36,272 bases of DNA from JAVBKA01 sp031546715 (GTDB taxonomy: Bacteria; Bacillota; Clostridia; Oscillospirales; UBA929). This document shows, one piece after another, positions 23,040 through 31,768 of this stretch. Numbering within the stretch: position 1 is the first letter of the stretch; each line of letters opens with the position of its first letter. Where the stretch lies: the NCBI GenBank assembly GCA_031546715.1, contig JAVBKA010000035.1:1-36272 (forward strand). Direction: 5' to 3'. The notes under the pieces are model-generated. The model was not told the origin of the DNA, did no database searches, and was given only the letters and a program-made list of their open reading frames with translations. The translations under genes were made by a program, and so were the position numbers.

Positions 23040-23929
23040 TGCTTGCGCCATGTGACATGAGGCGTCCACCCGATTGCGGATTTCAGTGAATCGTTGGAGA
23101 AGAAGGATGCGTGACCCTCCATGTTAGTCTTTAGTGCGTCAAAAAGGTGGGGGCAGAACTTTTGAATAAGTTCACGGGTAGGCTCAAGTGCCAGAGAATC
23201 GTCAGCATTGAGATAGTAACAGGCGTGATTTGGCAAACCGCCTGAATATGCGGCTTCTGTCAGTAAAACATGGGCGTTTGCGCAATCCTCCAAGGCGATG
23301 AAGGCGTTGAAAACGCTCTCAATTGACGTTGCTGCCGTAACACTTCCGGCATGACGCTGACGCATTTCCTCGTTGATAATCCAGCCTGAACGCAGTGCAT
23401 AGGTGTTCATTCCGTACGCGCTGTAAGCCTTTAACATAAGCTCGCCGCACGCCTTGGAAACTGAGTAGGAATCCTCTGGGTCGCAGGGGTGATGCTCGTC
23501 AATGGGGAGATACTTAATCGCAGGAGCATGTGGGCTGATTCTGAAAACATGCCCAAAAACGCAGTTTGAGCCTGTTTGGACAAAGGTTTTTACCCCTGCG
23601 CGTAATGCCGCTTGAAGCATGTTGTACAGCCCCATCACGTTGGTTTGCATCGTCGTGGGTATTATGTCGAGGTTTTCGTATGTTGCGCTGCCGACGGTGT
23701 CCGTTGGCGTAGGAGCGGCGGCGATATGCACCACTGCATCGATGTTTTTGTTTTGAGTGGCGTCCACGCAGGTTTTAAGGTCGTTGCAGTCTCCCTCAAT
23801 CCATGTGTAAATCGCTGCAAGCTTAGGTTTTTTGCGGCTCATTAGTACTAGTTCGTGACCACGTCGAAAAAAGTCCTCTGCCACATGCTTGCCTAAATAT
23901 CCGCTGGCCCCTGTTAGAAATATTTTCAT
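23036..23929 (-). CDS. NAD-dependent epimerase/dehydratase (extended SDR)
   Basis: A 297-aa Rossmann-fold enzyme with the loop FLTGASGYLGKH at the N-terminus, VVHIAAAP, and the catalytic YSVSK. Sugar-nucleotide epimerases and dihydroflavonol-reductase-like enzymes belong here; the substrate cannot be inferred. ATG 23929 with AGGGAG eight bases upstream is the best start; in-frame codons reach 24058 but pass through strong hairpins. It shares little with the epimerase at 16108 beyond the fold. Confidence 0.82.
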   Translation of the reverse strand: MKIFLTGASGYLGKHVAEDFFRRGHELVLMSRKKPKLAAIYTWIEGDCNDLKTCVDATQNKNIDAVVHIAAAPTPTDTVGSATYENLDIIPTTMQTNVMGLYNMLQAALRAGVKTFVQTGSNCVFGHVFRISPHAPAIKYLPIDEHHPCDPEDSYSVSKACGELMLKAYSAYGMNTYALRSGWIINEEMRQRHAGSVTAATSIESVFNAFIALEDCANAHVLLTEAAYSGGLPNHACYYLNADDSLALEPTRELIQKFCPHLFDALKTNMEGHASFFSNDSLKSAIGWTPHVTWRKH

Positions 23930-24000
23930 CAGCGACACTCCCTTAAATTTATTTACTTCCATTACATCATGCTCCCTTAACCCTGTCGCTCTAGCACCCA

Positions 24001-24120
24001 TCAATGCCTTGGAAGGCGTTGACGTGTGCTTGCGCTTTTCGTGAAAATATGCTAGCATATTTTCACTACCGGGTTAATCCGCACTTACTATTATTTTACC
24101 ACTTTCTAAAATAATAACAA
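24001..24120. promoter_or_regulatory. Divergent intergenic region with three inverted repeats
   Basis: From left to right: TCAATGCCTT with AAGGCGTTGA (24001-24022, one G-U); a perfect 26-bp palindrome centred on GCTAGC (24041-24066, arms GTGAAAATATGCT); and TATTATTTTA with TAAAATAATA around CCACTTTC (about 24090-24116). The minus-strand promoter TTGTTA, 16 bp, TAAAAT (24120-24093) overlaps the last one and points to the epimerase gene. Confidence 0.55.
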
Positions 24121-24137
24121 GACAAACTCGCTGTAGC

Positions 24138-24857
24138 ATGTTTACTTTTTATGAATTTTATGTTAATGTTTATCAATGTGGGGTGATAATTATTAAGTAC
24201 TTGAAGGCACATGCTTCGTCCATTTTTGCGGGCATGAGCATTTCTGTCGCCGTGTACATTTCGACAATCGTTGCCTACTCTGTTGACAGTCCAAGTATTG
24301 CCCGCTTACTTGCGGCGATTGTGTTTCCCATTGGGCTACTCTTGTGTTTCGTTACAAAAAGCAAGCTGTTTACAGGACAAACACTTCTGCTTAAGTCGGT
24401 TCTCAGGGGGGAAATGACGCTTGCGAAGGCTCTTCTCAGCCTGTTGACCACATATTGCGGGAATATTATCGGTTCGATAATCGTAGTAGCGGTACTGTTA
24501 AACGCCCGCTCGAGTGTCAATCAAGCAGTTGTTGATACTATTAACGCTGCGGCGCAGTCAAAGGCAGGCGCAAGCTTTTTGGCGGTGTTGCTGTCTGGCA
24601 TAGTGTGCAATTTGTGTGTTTCGGGGGCGGCGGAGCTGAAAAGCCGAGGATATCATACCGTGATATCACTGATTCCTGTTTCGGTTTTCGTTTTACTGGC
24701 AACGGAGCATGTTGTTGCAAACTTTACGTACTATACACAAGCTGTTTATACAGGTGCTCTAAGCTTCGGAGCTATTCCAATTAACCTGTTGGCTGCAACT
24801 ATCGGCAACCTACTTGGCGGATTCTTCATTTCGATATTTTCATACAAAACCAAATAA
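24138..24857 (+). CDS. Formate/nitrite transporter (FNT) family channel
   Basis: A pentameric-type anion channel with six hydrophobic helices. FTGQTLLL matches the family LFTGN loop, GIVCNLCVSGAAELKSRG the CNxLVC segment, and TEHVVANFTYY the EHxVAN segment with the central His. The product could be a formate, nitrite, lactate or hydrosulfide channel; motif variation prevents a choice. The start is unclear: ATG 24138 has no ribosome binding site, GTG 24183 has a poor one, and GGGGTG (24180-24185) points at an ATT at 24192. The family N-terminus would suit 24183-24201. The GH94 gene follows after 14 bases. Confidence 0.8.
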   Translation: MFTFYEFYVNVYQCGVIIIKYLKAHASSIFAGMSISVAVYISTIVAYSVDSPSIARLLAAIVFPIGLLLCFVTKSKLFTGQTLLLKSVLRGEMTLAKALLSLLTTYCGNIIGSIIVVAVLLNARSSVNQAVVDTINAAAQSKAGASFLAVLLSGIVCNLCVSGAAELKSRGYHTVISLIPVSVFVLLATEHVVANFTYYTQAVYTGALSFGAIPINLLAATIGNLLGGFFISIFSYKTK

Positions 24858-24871
24858 TCAGGAGGAGTTTT

Positions 24872-27280
24872 ATGCAATACGGACATTTCGACAACAAAAC
24901 CAAGGAGTATGTCATCGACAGACCCGACGTGCCAGTATCGTGGACAAATTATCTAGGGGTAAAGGATTTATGCACAGTTATCTCTCATAACGCAGGTGGA
25001 TATACATTCTACAAAACACCTCAATACCACCGTGTAACCCGCTTTCGTCCAAACGGAGTACCGCTGGACAGACCGGGGCACTACGTATATGTCAGAGACG
25101 ACGAAACCGGGGAGTTCTGGTCATTGAGTTGGCAACCTGTGGGCAAGCCTTTTGGTGACGGCGAGGGTCAAGCTCGCTATGAAACAAGGCACGGGCTGTC
25201 ATACTCTAAGTTTTCCTGCGATTATCAAGGTATTCAAGGGGAGCAAACCTTGTTTATACCTGTTAATGACCCCGTGGAAATCTGGGATGTGGTGCTGAAA
25301 AATACCACGAACCGCCCGCGCAAACTAAGCGTATTTTCCTACTGCGAATTTTCCTACCACCACATTGAAATGGATAACCAAAACTTCCAAATGAGCCTTT
25401 ACGCAACAGGCGCAGACTGCAAAGACGGCATAATTGAGTACGACCATTATTACGATGAAAAAGGCTTTCAATATATGGCTGCATCCTTTGAGCCTGACAG
25501 CTTTGACTGCCGCCGTGACGAATTCCTAGGCTCATACCGCACAGAAACAAACCCAATCGCTGTGGAAAAAGGCGTATGCACCAATTCTCAGGGCACAACA
25601 GGCAACTTCTGCGGAGGACTGCACAAGCGTCTTGAGCTAAAACCCTTTGAAGAAGCAAGTTTCTTCTTCCTTCTCGGCGAAGGCAGACGGGCTGACGGCG
25701 CAGAAATGCGGAAAAAGTACAGTGCACCAGAGGCTGTAAGCAATGCCCGTGACGAGCTGTCACGTTTCTGGTATGACAGACTGTCCAAGCTGCAAATCCG
25801 TACTCCCAACGCTGAAATGGACACCATGCTCAATGTTTGGACGATGTATCAAGCTGAAATTAACGTTCTATTCTCACGCTTCTCCTCCTTTATCGAAGTT
25901 GGCGGACGGACAGGACTTGGCTACCGTGACACAGCGCAGGACGCCATGTGTATTCCCCATGCCGAGCAAGAGGGATGCAAAACCAGACTGCTCCAGCTGT
26001 TACACGGTCAGGTTTCCCAAGGCTACGGCTTGCACCTTTTTGAGCCGAAATGGTTTATGGAAACAGAGGAAAAGCAGAGCTTTAAATCTCCAACGGTTGT
26101 CCCAACTCCTGACAAAAATAGCATGATTCACGGTCTTAAGGACGTTTGCTCCGATGATGCTCTTTGGCTTGTCACCGCAGTAGTCGAGTACGTCCGTGAA
26201 ACAGGGGACTCAGGCTTCTTTGACGAGGTTATCCCCTTTGCAGACGAAGGAAGCGCAACTGTTTACGAGCATATTAAGCGCGCCTTGGAGTTTACAGCGT
26301 CTCAGCTTGGCGCACACGGCATATGCAAAGGTCTCCGTGCGGACTGGAACGACTGTTTAAATTTAGGCGGCGGCGAAAGTGCCATGACTACTTTCCTGTA
26401 TCACTGGGCAATGGTTCATTTTGTCGATGCCGCCCGCTTCCTCGGACGCAATGATGACGCTGAATTGTTTGAAACCCGCGCAAAAGAGCTGCAAAAGGTT
26501 TCAGAGGAACAGCTATGGGACGGCAAATGGTATCTCCGCGGCTTCACCGCCACTGGTCGTAAAATCGGCTCAGATGCGGCAACAGAGGGCAAGGTTCACA
26601 TGGAGTCCAACACATGGGCGGTTATTTCAGGTGCGGCCAGCAGTGACCGCGCACTGTCATGTATGGACGCAGTGGATGAATACCTGTACACTGATTACGG
26701 CTTGATGCTCAATGCCCCAAGCTTTAGAACGCCTGACGATGAACTTGGTTTTGTCGCCAGAGTGTACCCCGGCATTAAGGAAAACGGCGCAGTTTTCAGC
26801 CATCCAAACCCATGGGCATGGGTCGCCGAGTGCATGAACGGACGCGGCAGCAGAGCCATGAAGTTCTATAACGCACTGTTACCCGCACTTCAAAACGATA
26901 AAATCGAAATCCGCAAATCAGAGCCGTACTCTTACTGTCAGTTCATTATGGGCAAGGAGCACGAGCTGCACGGTCAGGCAAATCACCCGTGGATGACAGG
27001 CACAGGTGGCTGGGCGTATTTTGCGGCTACCCGCTATATGCTAGGTATTCGCCCTGAGTTTACAGGTCTGAGAATCGACCCATGTGTTCCCGCTGACTGG
27101 GATGCCTTCTTGGTAAACCGCGTATTCCGAGGTGCAACATACCGCATTACGGTTACGAACCCCAAGGGCGTCGAAAAGGGCGTTAAGTCCGTAAAGGTCA
27201 ACGGAAAAATTATTGATGGCACTGTGATTGACTTCCAAACCGAAGGCGCAGAGGTAGCCGTTGAAGTTGAAATGGGCTAA
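24872..27280 (+). CDS. GH94 phosphorylase, probably N,N'-diacetylchitobiose phosphorylase
   Basis: An 802-aa cytosolic enzyme that would use phosphate to split (GlcNAc)2 into GlcNAc-1-P and GlcNAc. Length and sequence follow the Vibrio chitobiose phosphorylase rather than cellobiose phosphorylase: NYLGVKDLCTVISHNAGGY, DRPGHYVYVRDDETGEFWS, KSPTVVPTP and CKGLRADWNDCLNLGGGESA. The general acid is the Asp in RADWND (residue 491). TAFTGT-type C-terminal segments such as HPWMTGTGGWAYFA are conserved. AGGAGGAG precedes the ATG. Cellobiose phosphorylase is the main alternative, as it shares the fold. The kinase and nucleotidyltransferase at 17-19 kb would process both products. A terminator follows. 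Confidence 0.82.
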   Translation: MQYGHFDNKTKEYVIDRPDVPVSWTNYLGVKDLCTVISHNAGGYTFYKTPQYHRVTRFRPNGVPLDRPGHYVYVRDDETGEFWSLSWQPVGKPFGDGEGQARYETRHGLSYSKFSCDYQGIQGEQTLFIPVNDPVEIWDVVLKNTTNRPRKLSVFSYCEFSYHHIEMDNQNFQMSLYATGADCKDGIIEYDHYYDEKGFQYMAASFEPDSFDCRRDEFLGSYRTETNPIAVEKGVCTNSQGTTGNFCGGLHKRLELKPFEEASFFFLLGEGRRADGAEMRKKYSAPEAVSNARDELSRFWYDRLSKLQIRTPNAEMDTMLNVWTMYQAEINVLFSRFSSFIEVGGRTGLGYRDTAQDAMCIPHAEQEGCKTRLLQLLHGQVSQGYGLHLFEPKWFMETEEKQSFKSPTVVPTPDKNSMIHGLKDVCSDDALWLVTAVVEYVRETGDSGFFDEVIPFADEGSATVYEHIKRALEFTASQLGAHGICKGLRADWNDCLNLGGGESAMTTFLYHWAMVHFVDAARFLGRNDDAELFETRAKELQKVSEEQLWDGKWYLRGFTATGRKIGSDAATEGKVHMESNTWAVISGAASSDRALSCMDAVDEYLYTDYGLMLNAPSFRTPDDELGFVARVYPGIKENGAVFSHPNPWAWVAECMNGRGSRAMKFYNALLPALQNDKIEIRKSEPYSYCQFIMGKEHELHGQANHPWMTGTGGWAYFAATRYMLGIRPEFTGLRIDPCVPADWDAFLVNRVFRGATYRITVTNPKGVEKGVKSVKVNGKIIDGTVIDFQTEGAEVAVEVEMG

Positions 27281-27301
27281 TGGCAATTTATAACTAGAAT
27301 T

Positions 27302-27358
27302 AGGACGAGTCTGACATTCCAAGGCGTTTTATACGCAGGAGGGTCGGCTCGTCCTTTT
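27302..27358 (+). terminator. Terminator after the GH94 gene
   Basis: AGGACGAG (27302-27309) pairs with CTCGTCC (27348-27354) and pairing continues inward (GAC with GTC, CGT with ACG); four T follow. Confidence 0.65.
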
Positions 27359-27381
27359 GAGTCGCTTTATTGTTCAAAAGG

Positions 27382-27410
27382 TTGAATAAATGCGGCATAT
27401 GTGCTACACT
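27382..27410 (+). promoter_or_regulatory. Promoter of the ligase / HD-GYP / GH13 operon
   Basis: TTGAAT (27382-27387), 17 bp and TACACT (27405-27410). The transcript would begin near 27417, downstream of the GTG at 27401 that opens the longest reading of the next gene. Confidence 0.5.
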
Positions 27411-27439
27411 GGGCTGGAACTTGTACTGGAGGTATCCAT

Positions 27440-29164
27440 ATTTTTTCACCCGTCAGAAAAATAAAGAGCTTCTTTAATTATCTTTCAATTGATGTGCTCA
27501 CAGTAGTGTTTGTGCTTGCATGTATTTTTTGCTCCTACGAAGCTCCGCAGGCGTCACTGTTGGTCACGGCGGCACTGGCAATCCTTACTGCCGTCAAGCT
27601 TATAAGGGGGACTGCCAGAGTTACGTGGCTGCTATGGCCGCTGTTCGGTGTGCCGCTTTTCTACCTTATTTCCGCTATCGCTCACGGACTTACGGCGTAC
27701 GGGCTTGAGATGACTGTCCTCTGGTGTGTCCCTGCGTTTTGCTATATGTCTATCTCCACGCGCAACGCAAAACGCGCCGTACAGACAGCAACCATTCTTG
27801 TGCCCACGATTCTCGCAGGACTAAGCCTATTGGGTAGTCTAAATATACCTTTTATTCCCAACACATTTACGCCGTCAGGCTTTAACTCCGATATCAGAGA
27901 GAGATTGCAGTCACTTTTGTATTATGCAAATGTAGCAGGCTCGTTGTTTTCCTGCGGATTTTTCTCGTTGCTTAGCTTTAAGCCTTCAAATCGGAGCATG
28001 AAATTACTCAAGCTCGTTGCAGGAATAGTCCTATTGGTGGCTCTTTGGCTGACGAAGTCACGGTTTTCCATTGCTATATTTGCGGTTTTGCTAATCGCAT
28101 GGCTGATAATTACTAAAAGCACACATCAAAAGCGCACTCGGCGGCTGCTTTTGTATATCGCGGTGCTGGCTGTCAGCCTTGGTGCGGTGTACTTTATAAG
28201 ACCTGATATATTAATGCAGTCAAGCCTTGCACTGCGGTTAGTGTACTTTCAGGACGCTATTAAGGCGATTATGTCTTCGCCGTTACTGGGACTGTCGCCA
28301 GGGGGCTTTGGGGCGAAGGTGTATGAGCAGCAATCGGCGATTTATTACACAAATCTTGTGCATAACGGGTTTCTCCAAATCGCCGTTGACGCAGGACTTC
28401 CAGCGTTGTCAGTATTCTTAGTGCCGCTAATAACCTCTTTTTCTAAAAAGAAAGCGGGCAGCGGTTTTTCCGTTGTTTTAGTTATGCTACTTTTGCACTC
28501 TCTGGTGGATATCGACCTATCCTTCACCCCTGTGTTGATGCTACTGGGTAGCTTGATTGCAAATCAGAACCATAAAACAAGCCCCGCGCAGCTTGTCAAT
28601 CTACGAAAGGTGAAAAAGTTCGGAGGCGCGGCGGCGGTAATCGGGGTTGCGGCGGTTGTGCTGTACCTGTCGGCAGGGGAGACACTGTATTATGTCAGCC
28701 AACGGTTTTTCGATGTTGACAAGGAAAAAGCTCTGAGCCTAATGCATTCGGCTAATCGCTTGTTAAATGACGACTGGCGTGTAACTAGAGATATTTCCAA
28801 GCTTTTAATCGAAACCGACCGCCCCGAGGAGGCAATCAGTACCTTGGAAAAGTCCGATAATCCGCTGATTAATAAAGCGGTTTACTATGAAATTTTGTCC
28901 TATGCGTACTATGCCGTTTCTGACTTCGCAGGTTGGACAAAGGCAACGGAGGAGCAGCTCCGTGTTGCGCCAAGACGGCAAGAAGCCTACGATTTACGAG
29001 AAATAGCTCTGAAAACTAATCTTGCGGGATTGTCCCCAGACGTGCTAGAGGTTGAAAAAAACAAGCTGAAGGCACTGGCAAACGAGGTCAACAGCACGAT
29101 GAACGGCTTATCAAAATTCTTTTTAGATAGAGATGTTCAGATAAAAGTAAACACAGACAGGTGA
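27440..29164 (+). CDS. O-antigen ligase-like (Wzy_C) membrane protein
   Basis: A polytopic protein with about ten to eleven hydrophobic helices followed by a ~150-residue helical, TPR-like C-terminal part. SSPLLGLSPGGFG, LVHNGFLQIAVDAGLPALSVF and the arginine-rich loops match the O-antigen ligase/polymerase superfamily, which joins lipid-linked glycans outside the membrane. In a Gram-positive context it would act on a surface polysaccharide or teichoic-acid-type polymer. The frame opens at GTG 27401, but the promoter and GGAGG (27428-27432) argue for initiation at ATT 27440 (574 aa). It is four bases from the next gene. Confidence 0.75.
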   Translation: MFSPVRKIKSFFNYLSIDVLTVVFVLACIFCSYEAPQASLLVTAALAILTAVKLIRGTARVTWLLWPLFGVPLFYLISAIAHGLTAYGLEMTVLWCVPAFCYMSISTRNAKRAVQTATILVPTILAGLSLLGSLNIPFIPNTFTPSGFNSDIRERLQSLLYYANVAGSLFSCGFFSLLSFKPSNRSMKLLKLVAGIVLLVALWLTKSRFSIAIFAVLLIAWLIITKSTHQKRTRRLLLYIAVLAVSLGAVYFIRPDILMQSSLALRLVYFQDAIKAIMSSPLLGLSPGGFGAKVYEQQSAIYYTNLVHNGFLQIAVDAGLPALSVFLVPLITSFSKKKAGSGFSVVLVMLLLHSLVDIDLSFTPVLMLLGSLIANQNHKTSPAQLVNLRKVKKFGGAAAVIGVAAVVLYLSAGETLYYVSQRFFDVDKEKALSLMHSANRLLNDDWRVTRDISKLLIETDRPEEAISTLEKSDNPLINKAVYYEILSYAYYAVSDFAGWTKATEEQLRVAPRRQEAYDLREIALKTNLAGLSPDVLEVEKNKLKALANEVNSTMNGLSKFFLDRDVQIKVNTDR

Positions 29165-29168
29165 AGAG

Positions 29169-31763
29169 ATGGTAAAAAAGGCGAGATTCTATCAAACAGT
29201 GCTGATGATTATTCCGATAATTGTGGTGTTGCTAGCGGTATTTGTTAATATTACAGCCAAGGAGGTTATAGAAAATATCTTCCTTGACAGATACATTACC
29301 AATATGGAGCTACCGCCAATTGACGAAAGGATTATCTTGATTCTAGGAAGTGACAAATCCGTCAAGGAGATTGGAACATGGCCATGGCCTCGCGAATTAT
29401 ATTCCAAGCTTTTTGACCAGTTAGCGGACGCAAAGGCGGTGGGATTTGATATTTTGCTTGTTGATGAAAGCAACGAGACTAGCGATAATGACCTTGCGGA
29501 GGCTATAAAACGGCACGGCAGAGTAATCCTTCCCTATGTGGAAGAAGCGGGCAATAAGAGCAATATTCACTCTCTCTATAAGTTTCTCGCAGTAGCCGCA
29601 GGTGAGGGCTTTGTAAACGGCTTGATAGACAGTGACGAGATTACGAGGTCATACCGTCTGCTGCAAGAAAACGAGATTATCGCGCCGTCCTTCGTGCTAG
29701 CGTTGTTAATGGCGGCGGGGTACAATGTTGACTGGGATTATAATTCCGACGGCAGTGTAGAATTTACAATGACCTCCGATTCTGTTGAGAAAATGATAAC
29801 CCTTAACTCAGATTATTCGTACATACGTTATCCATTGTCCGCCGACAAACTTGAGGTTTACGATTTAGCTGATGTTATAAACGGCAAAATTTCCAAGGAT
29901 GTTTTTAAAAATGCAATTGTTCTTGCGGGATTAAACGCCGCAGGGGCATCAGATATCGTGACGACTTCGGGGGGAATTGTTTCAGGTACACAGTTTAACG
30001 TTGAAAGCCTGATTTCGCTTCTTTCGGGGGTTAATCCTCGGAAGATAAACAGCGGAGTTCTTGCGGTTTTGGTTCTTGTTACGTTTTTCGCCGTTTGGAG
30101 CATTGCATTTAAGGTGAGAAGGGGATTGAGCTGGATTGCACCGCTGCTGATTATGCTGTTGTGGGGCTTTACTGCGCAAATTCTATTTAGTAACGGCATC
30201 CTTTGGCTGAGCCTTGTGCCGCTGATACTTTCCGCGGTACTGTCGTACCTGTTTGCACTGCTAAGCAAGCTTTTGTCAGCCTCCATAGACATTCAAACCC
30301 ACTCGGTATCAATCGATTCATTGCTTGGGCTTGGCAAAACGCTGTCAGACGGCGAGAAATTCACGACCTTTGAAGAATATATGTCCGCATTGTCTGAAGA
30401 AATTGAGCAATCCACAGGTATAAAGGTGCTAAAACCCTTACTTAACGAGGCTGACGAGGAACTTCGGGAACTTCTAACCAGAGATAGCGGCGACGGTCTG
30501 ACAGTGATGTATAACAGCACGACTGGTACACTTCGGCATCGCATATTAATGAGGCTACCCATTGTCAGTGAGCAAAACACGGAAAGCCGTTACGCACTAC
30601 TTGGAATGTCTGAAAAAGTTGGAATGACGACTATTAAGAGCGTTGTAACCATTGTGGCTACTGCATATGTATACTTTAACGCTTCTCTGGAGGCGAAAAA
30701 GAGTACAGAGATGTTCTTCAACATAATTCAGTGCATGATTGCTGCGATAGACGCAAAAGACCCTATAACCAGCGGACATTCTCAGCGTGTAGCGGAAATG
30801 TCTCAGCAGATTGCAACATGGCTGAGCTTACCAAAGCCGCAGGTAGAACGCATTAGGTTTGCGGGTATGATTCACGATTTAGGTAAAATTGGCATTCCAG
30901 ACAGCGTGCTGTCCAAGCCTGGTCCTTTTTCGGACAGTGAATTTGACGCAATGAAGAAGCACCCGAACCTCGGAGCAAGCATTATCCAGCGCATGAGCCT
31001 TGAACCTGACATTTTAGACGGCATTCTTTACCACCATGAACGACTGGACGGCAAGGGTTATCCCTATGGTATCGGAAATGCCGAGCTTACGCTGACGCCG
31101 AGGATTATTAAGCTTGCAGACGTGTACGACGCGCTTATCAGCGAAAGGCAGTATAAAAAAGCGTGGTCTGTTGACCGTGTGCTGAATCTGATTAACGATG
31201 GCATCGGTACAGAGTTTGACGAAGAAATCGGGCGGCTTCTCATTGAAAGGCTTAAGCCTGAGGGTTGGCAGCCGTCAGCACATAAGGCGGCGGCAGGTGG
31301 ACTAAGTCAGTTTGTCATCGGTAAATATGAGAGCGTTTTTCAAATGCATATGACCGTTGCAAAGTCAGATGAGATAAATAAGCTCCTAGATGTCACGGAG
31401 AACTCATTTTCTGAAAGTTTAACCTGCGAGAAAGATTTTTTTGGCGTTCAATGGTACGGTAGCTGTTACGACATGGAGTTTCTAATCCGCAAGCCCTTGA
31501 TTGTTCACGCGGAGGGAGAAAATTTGCTTTTCGCGCTACGAAGCAGCGGCAGTGTTAAATTTATAATTTACCATTTTTTAAGAGGCTTTCTCACCGCAGG
31601 TACGGTTGTATGCACGGATGAACATATTTCCTCGGTAAAGCAGACTCTTGGCGAAGAAGTTGCCGCCGCGGCTGATTTTAGTGTGTACGAAAAGGGTAGA
31701 ATGAATGTCCTTTGCGGAGCAAATGCGGTGACGTATGTTATGAAGTCGGTACTTGAAAACTAA
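29169..31763 (+). CDS. CHASE2 sensor / HD-GYP c-di-GMP phosphodiesterase
   Basis: An 864-aa membrane signalling protein. An N-terminal helix (about 9-28) leads into an extracellular CHASE2 domain with its hallmark GTWPWPRELYSKLFDQL and AVGFDILLVDE. Three helices follow (about 295-362), then a linker region, and an HD-GYP domain (about 515-700): GHSQRV, HDLGKIGIPD and HHERLDGKGYP contain all metal ligands and the GYP motif, so it should hydrolyse c-di-GMP. The last ~150 residues are not recognised. The ATG follows GGTGAAGAG. Linked on both sides to a surface-glycan gene and a glucosidase gene in one apparent operon. Confidence 0.88.
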   Translation: MVKKARFYQTVLMIIPIIVVLLAVFVNITAKEVIENIFLDRYITNMELPPIDERIILILGSDKSVKEIGTWPWPRELYSKLFDQLADAKAVGFDILLVDESNETSDNDLAEAIKRHGRVILPYVEEAGNKSNIHSLYKFLAVAAGEGFVNGLIDSDEITRSYRLLQENEIIAPSFVLALLMAAGYNVDWDYNSDGSVEFTMTSDSVEKMITLNSDYSYIRYPLSADKLEVYDLADVINGKISKDVFKNAIVLAGLNAAGASDIVTTSGGIVSGTQFNVESLISLLSGVNPRKINSGVLAVLVLVTFFAVWSIAFKVRRGLSWIAPLLIMLLWGFTAQILFSNGILWLSLVPLILSAVLSYLFALLSKLLSASIDIQTHSVSIDSLLGLGKTLSDGEKFTTFEEYMSALSEEIEQSTGIKVLKPLLNEADEELRELLTRDSGDGLTVMYNSTTGTLRHRILMRLPIVSEQNTESRYALLGMSEKVGMTTIKSVVTIVATAYVYFNASLEAKKSTEMFFNIIQCMIAAIDAKDPITSGHSQRVAEMSQQIATWLSLPKPQVERIRFAGMIHDLGKIGIPDSVLSKPGPFSDSEFDAMKKHPNLGASIIQRMSLEPDILDGILYHHERLDGKGYPYGIGNAELTLTPRIIKLADVYDALISERQYKKAWSVDRVLNLINDGIGTEFDEEIGRLLIERLKPEGWQPSAHKAAAGGLSQFVIGKYESVFQMHMTVAKSDEINKLLDVTENSFSESLTCEKDFFGVQWYGSCYDMEFLIRKPLIVHAEGENLLFALRSSGSVKFIIYHFLRGFLTAGTVVCTDEHISSVKQTLGEEVAAAADFSVYEKGRMNVLCGANAVTYVMKSVLEN

Positions 31764-31768
31764 ATGAG

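Noticed and set aside
25263..25763. 166-aa minus-strand frame inside the GH94 gene
   Set aside because: A shadow of a clearly coding region on the other strand; the protein is arginine/cysteine-rich nonsense.
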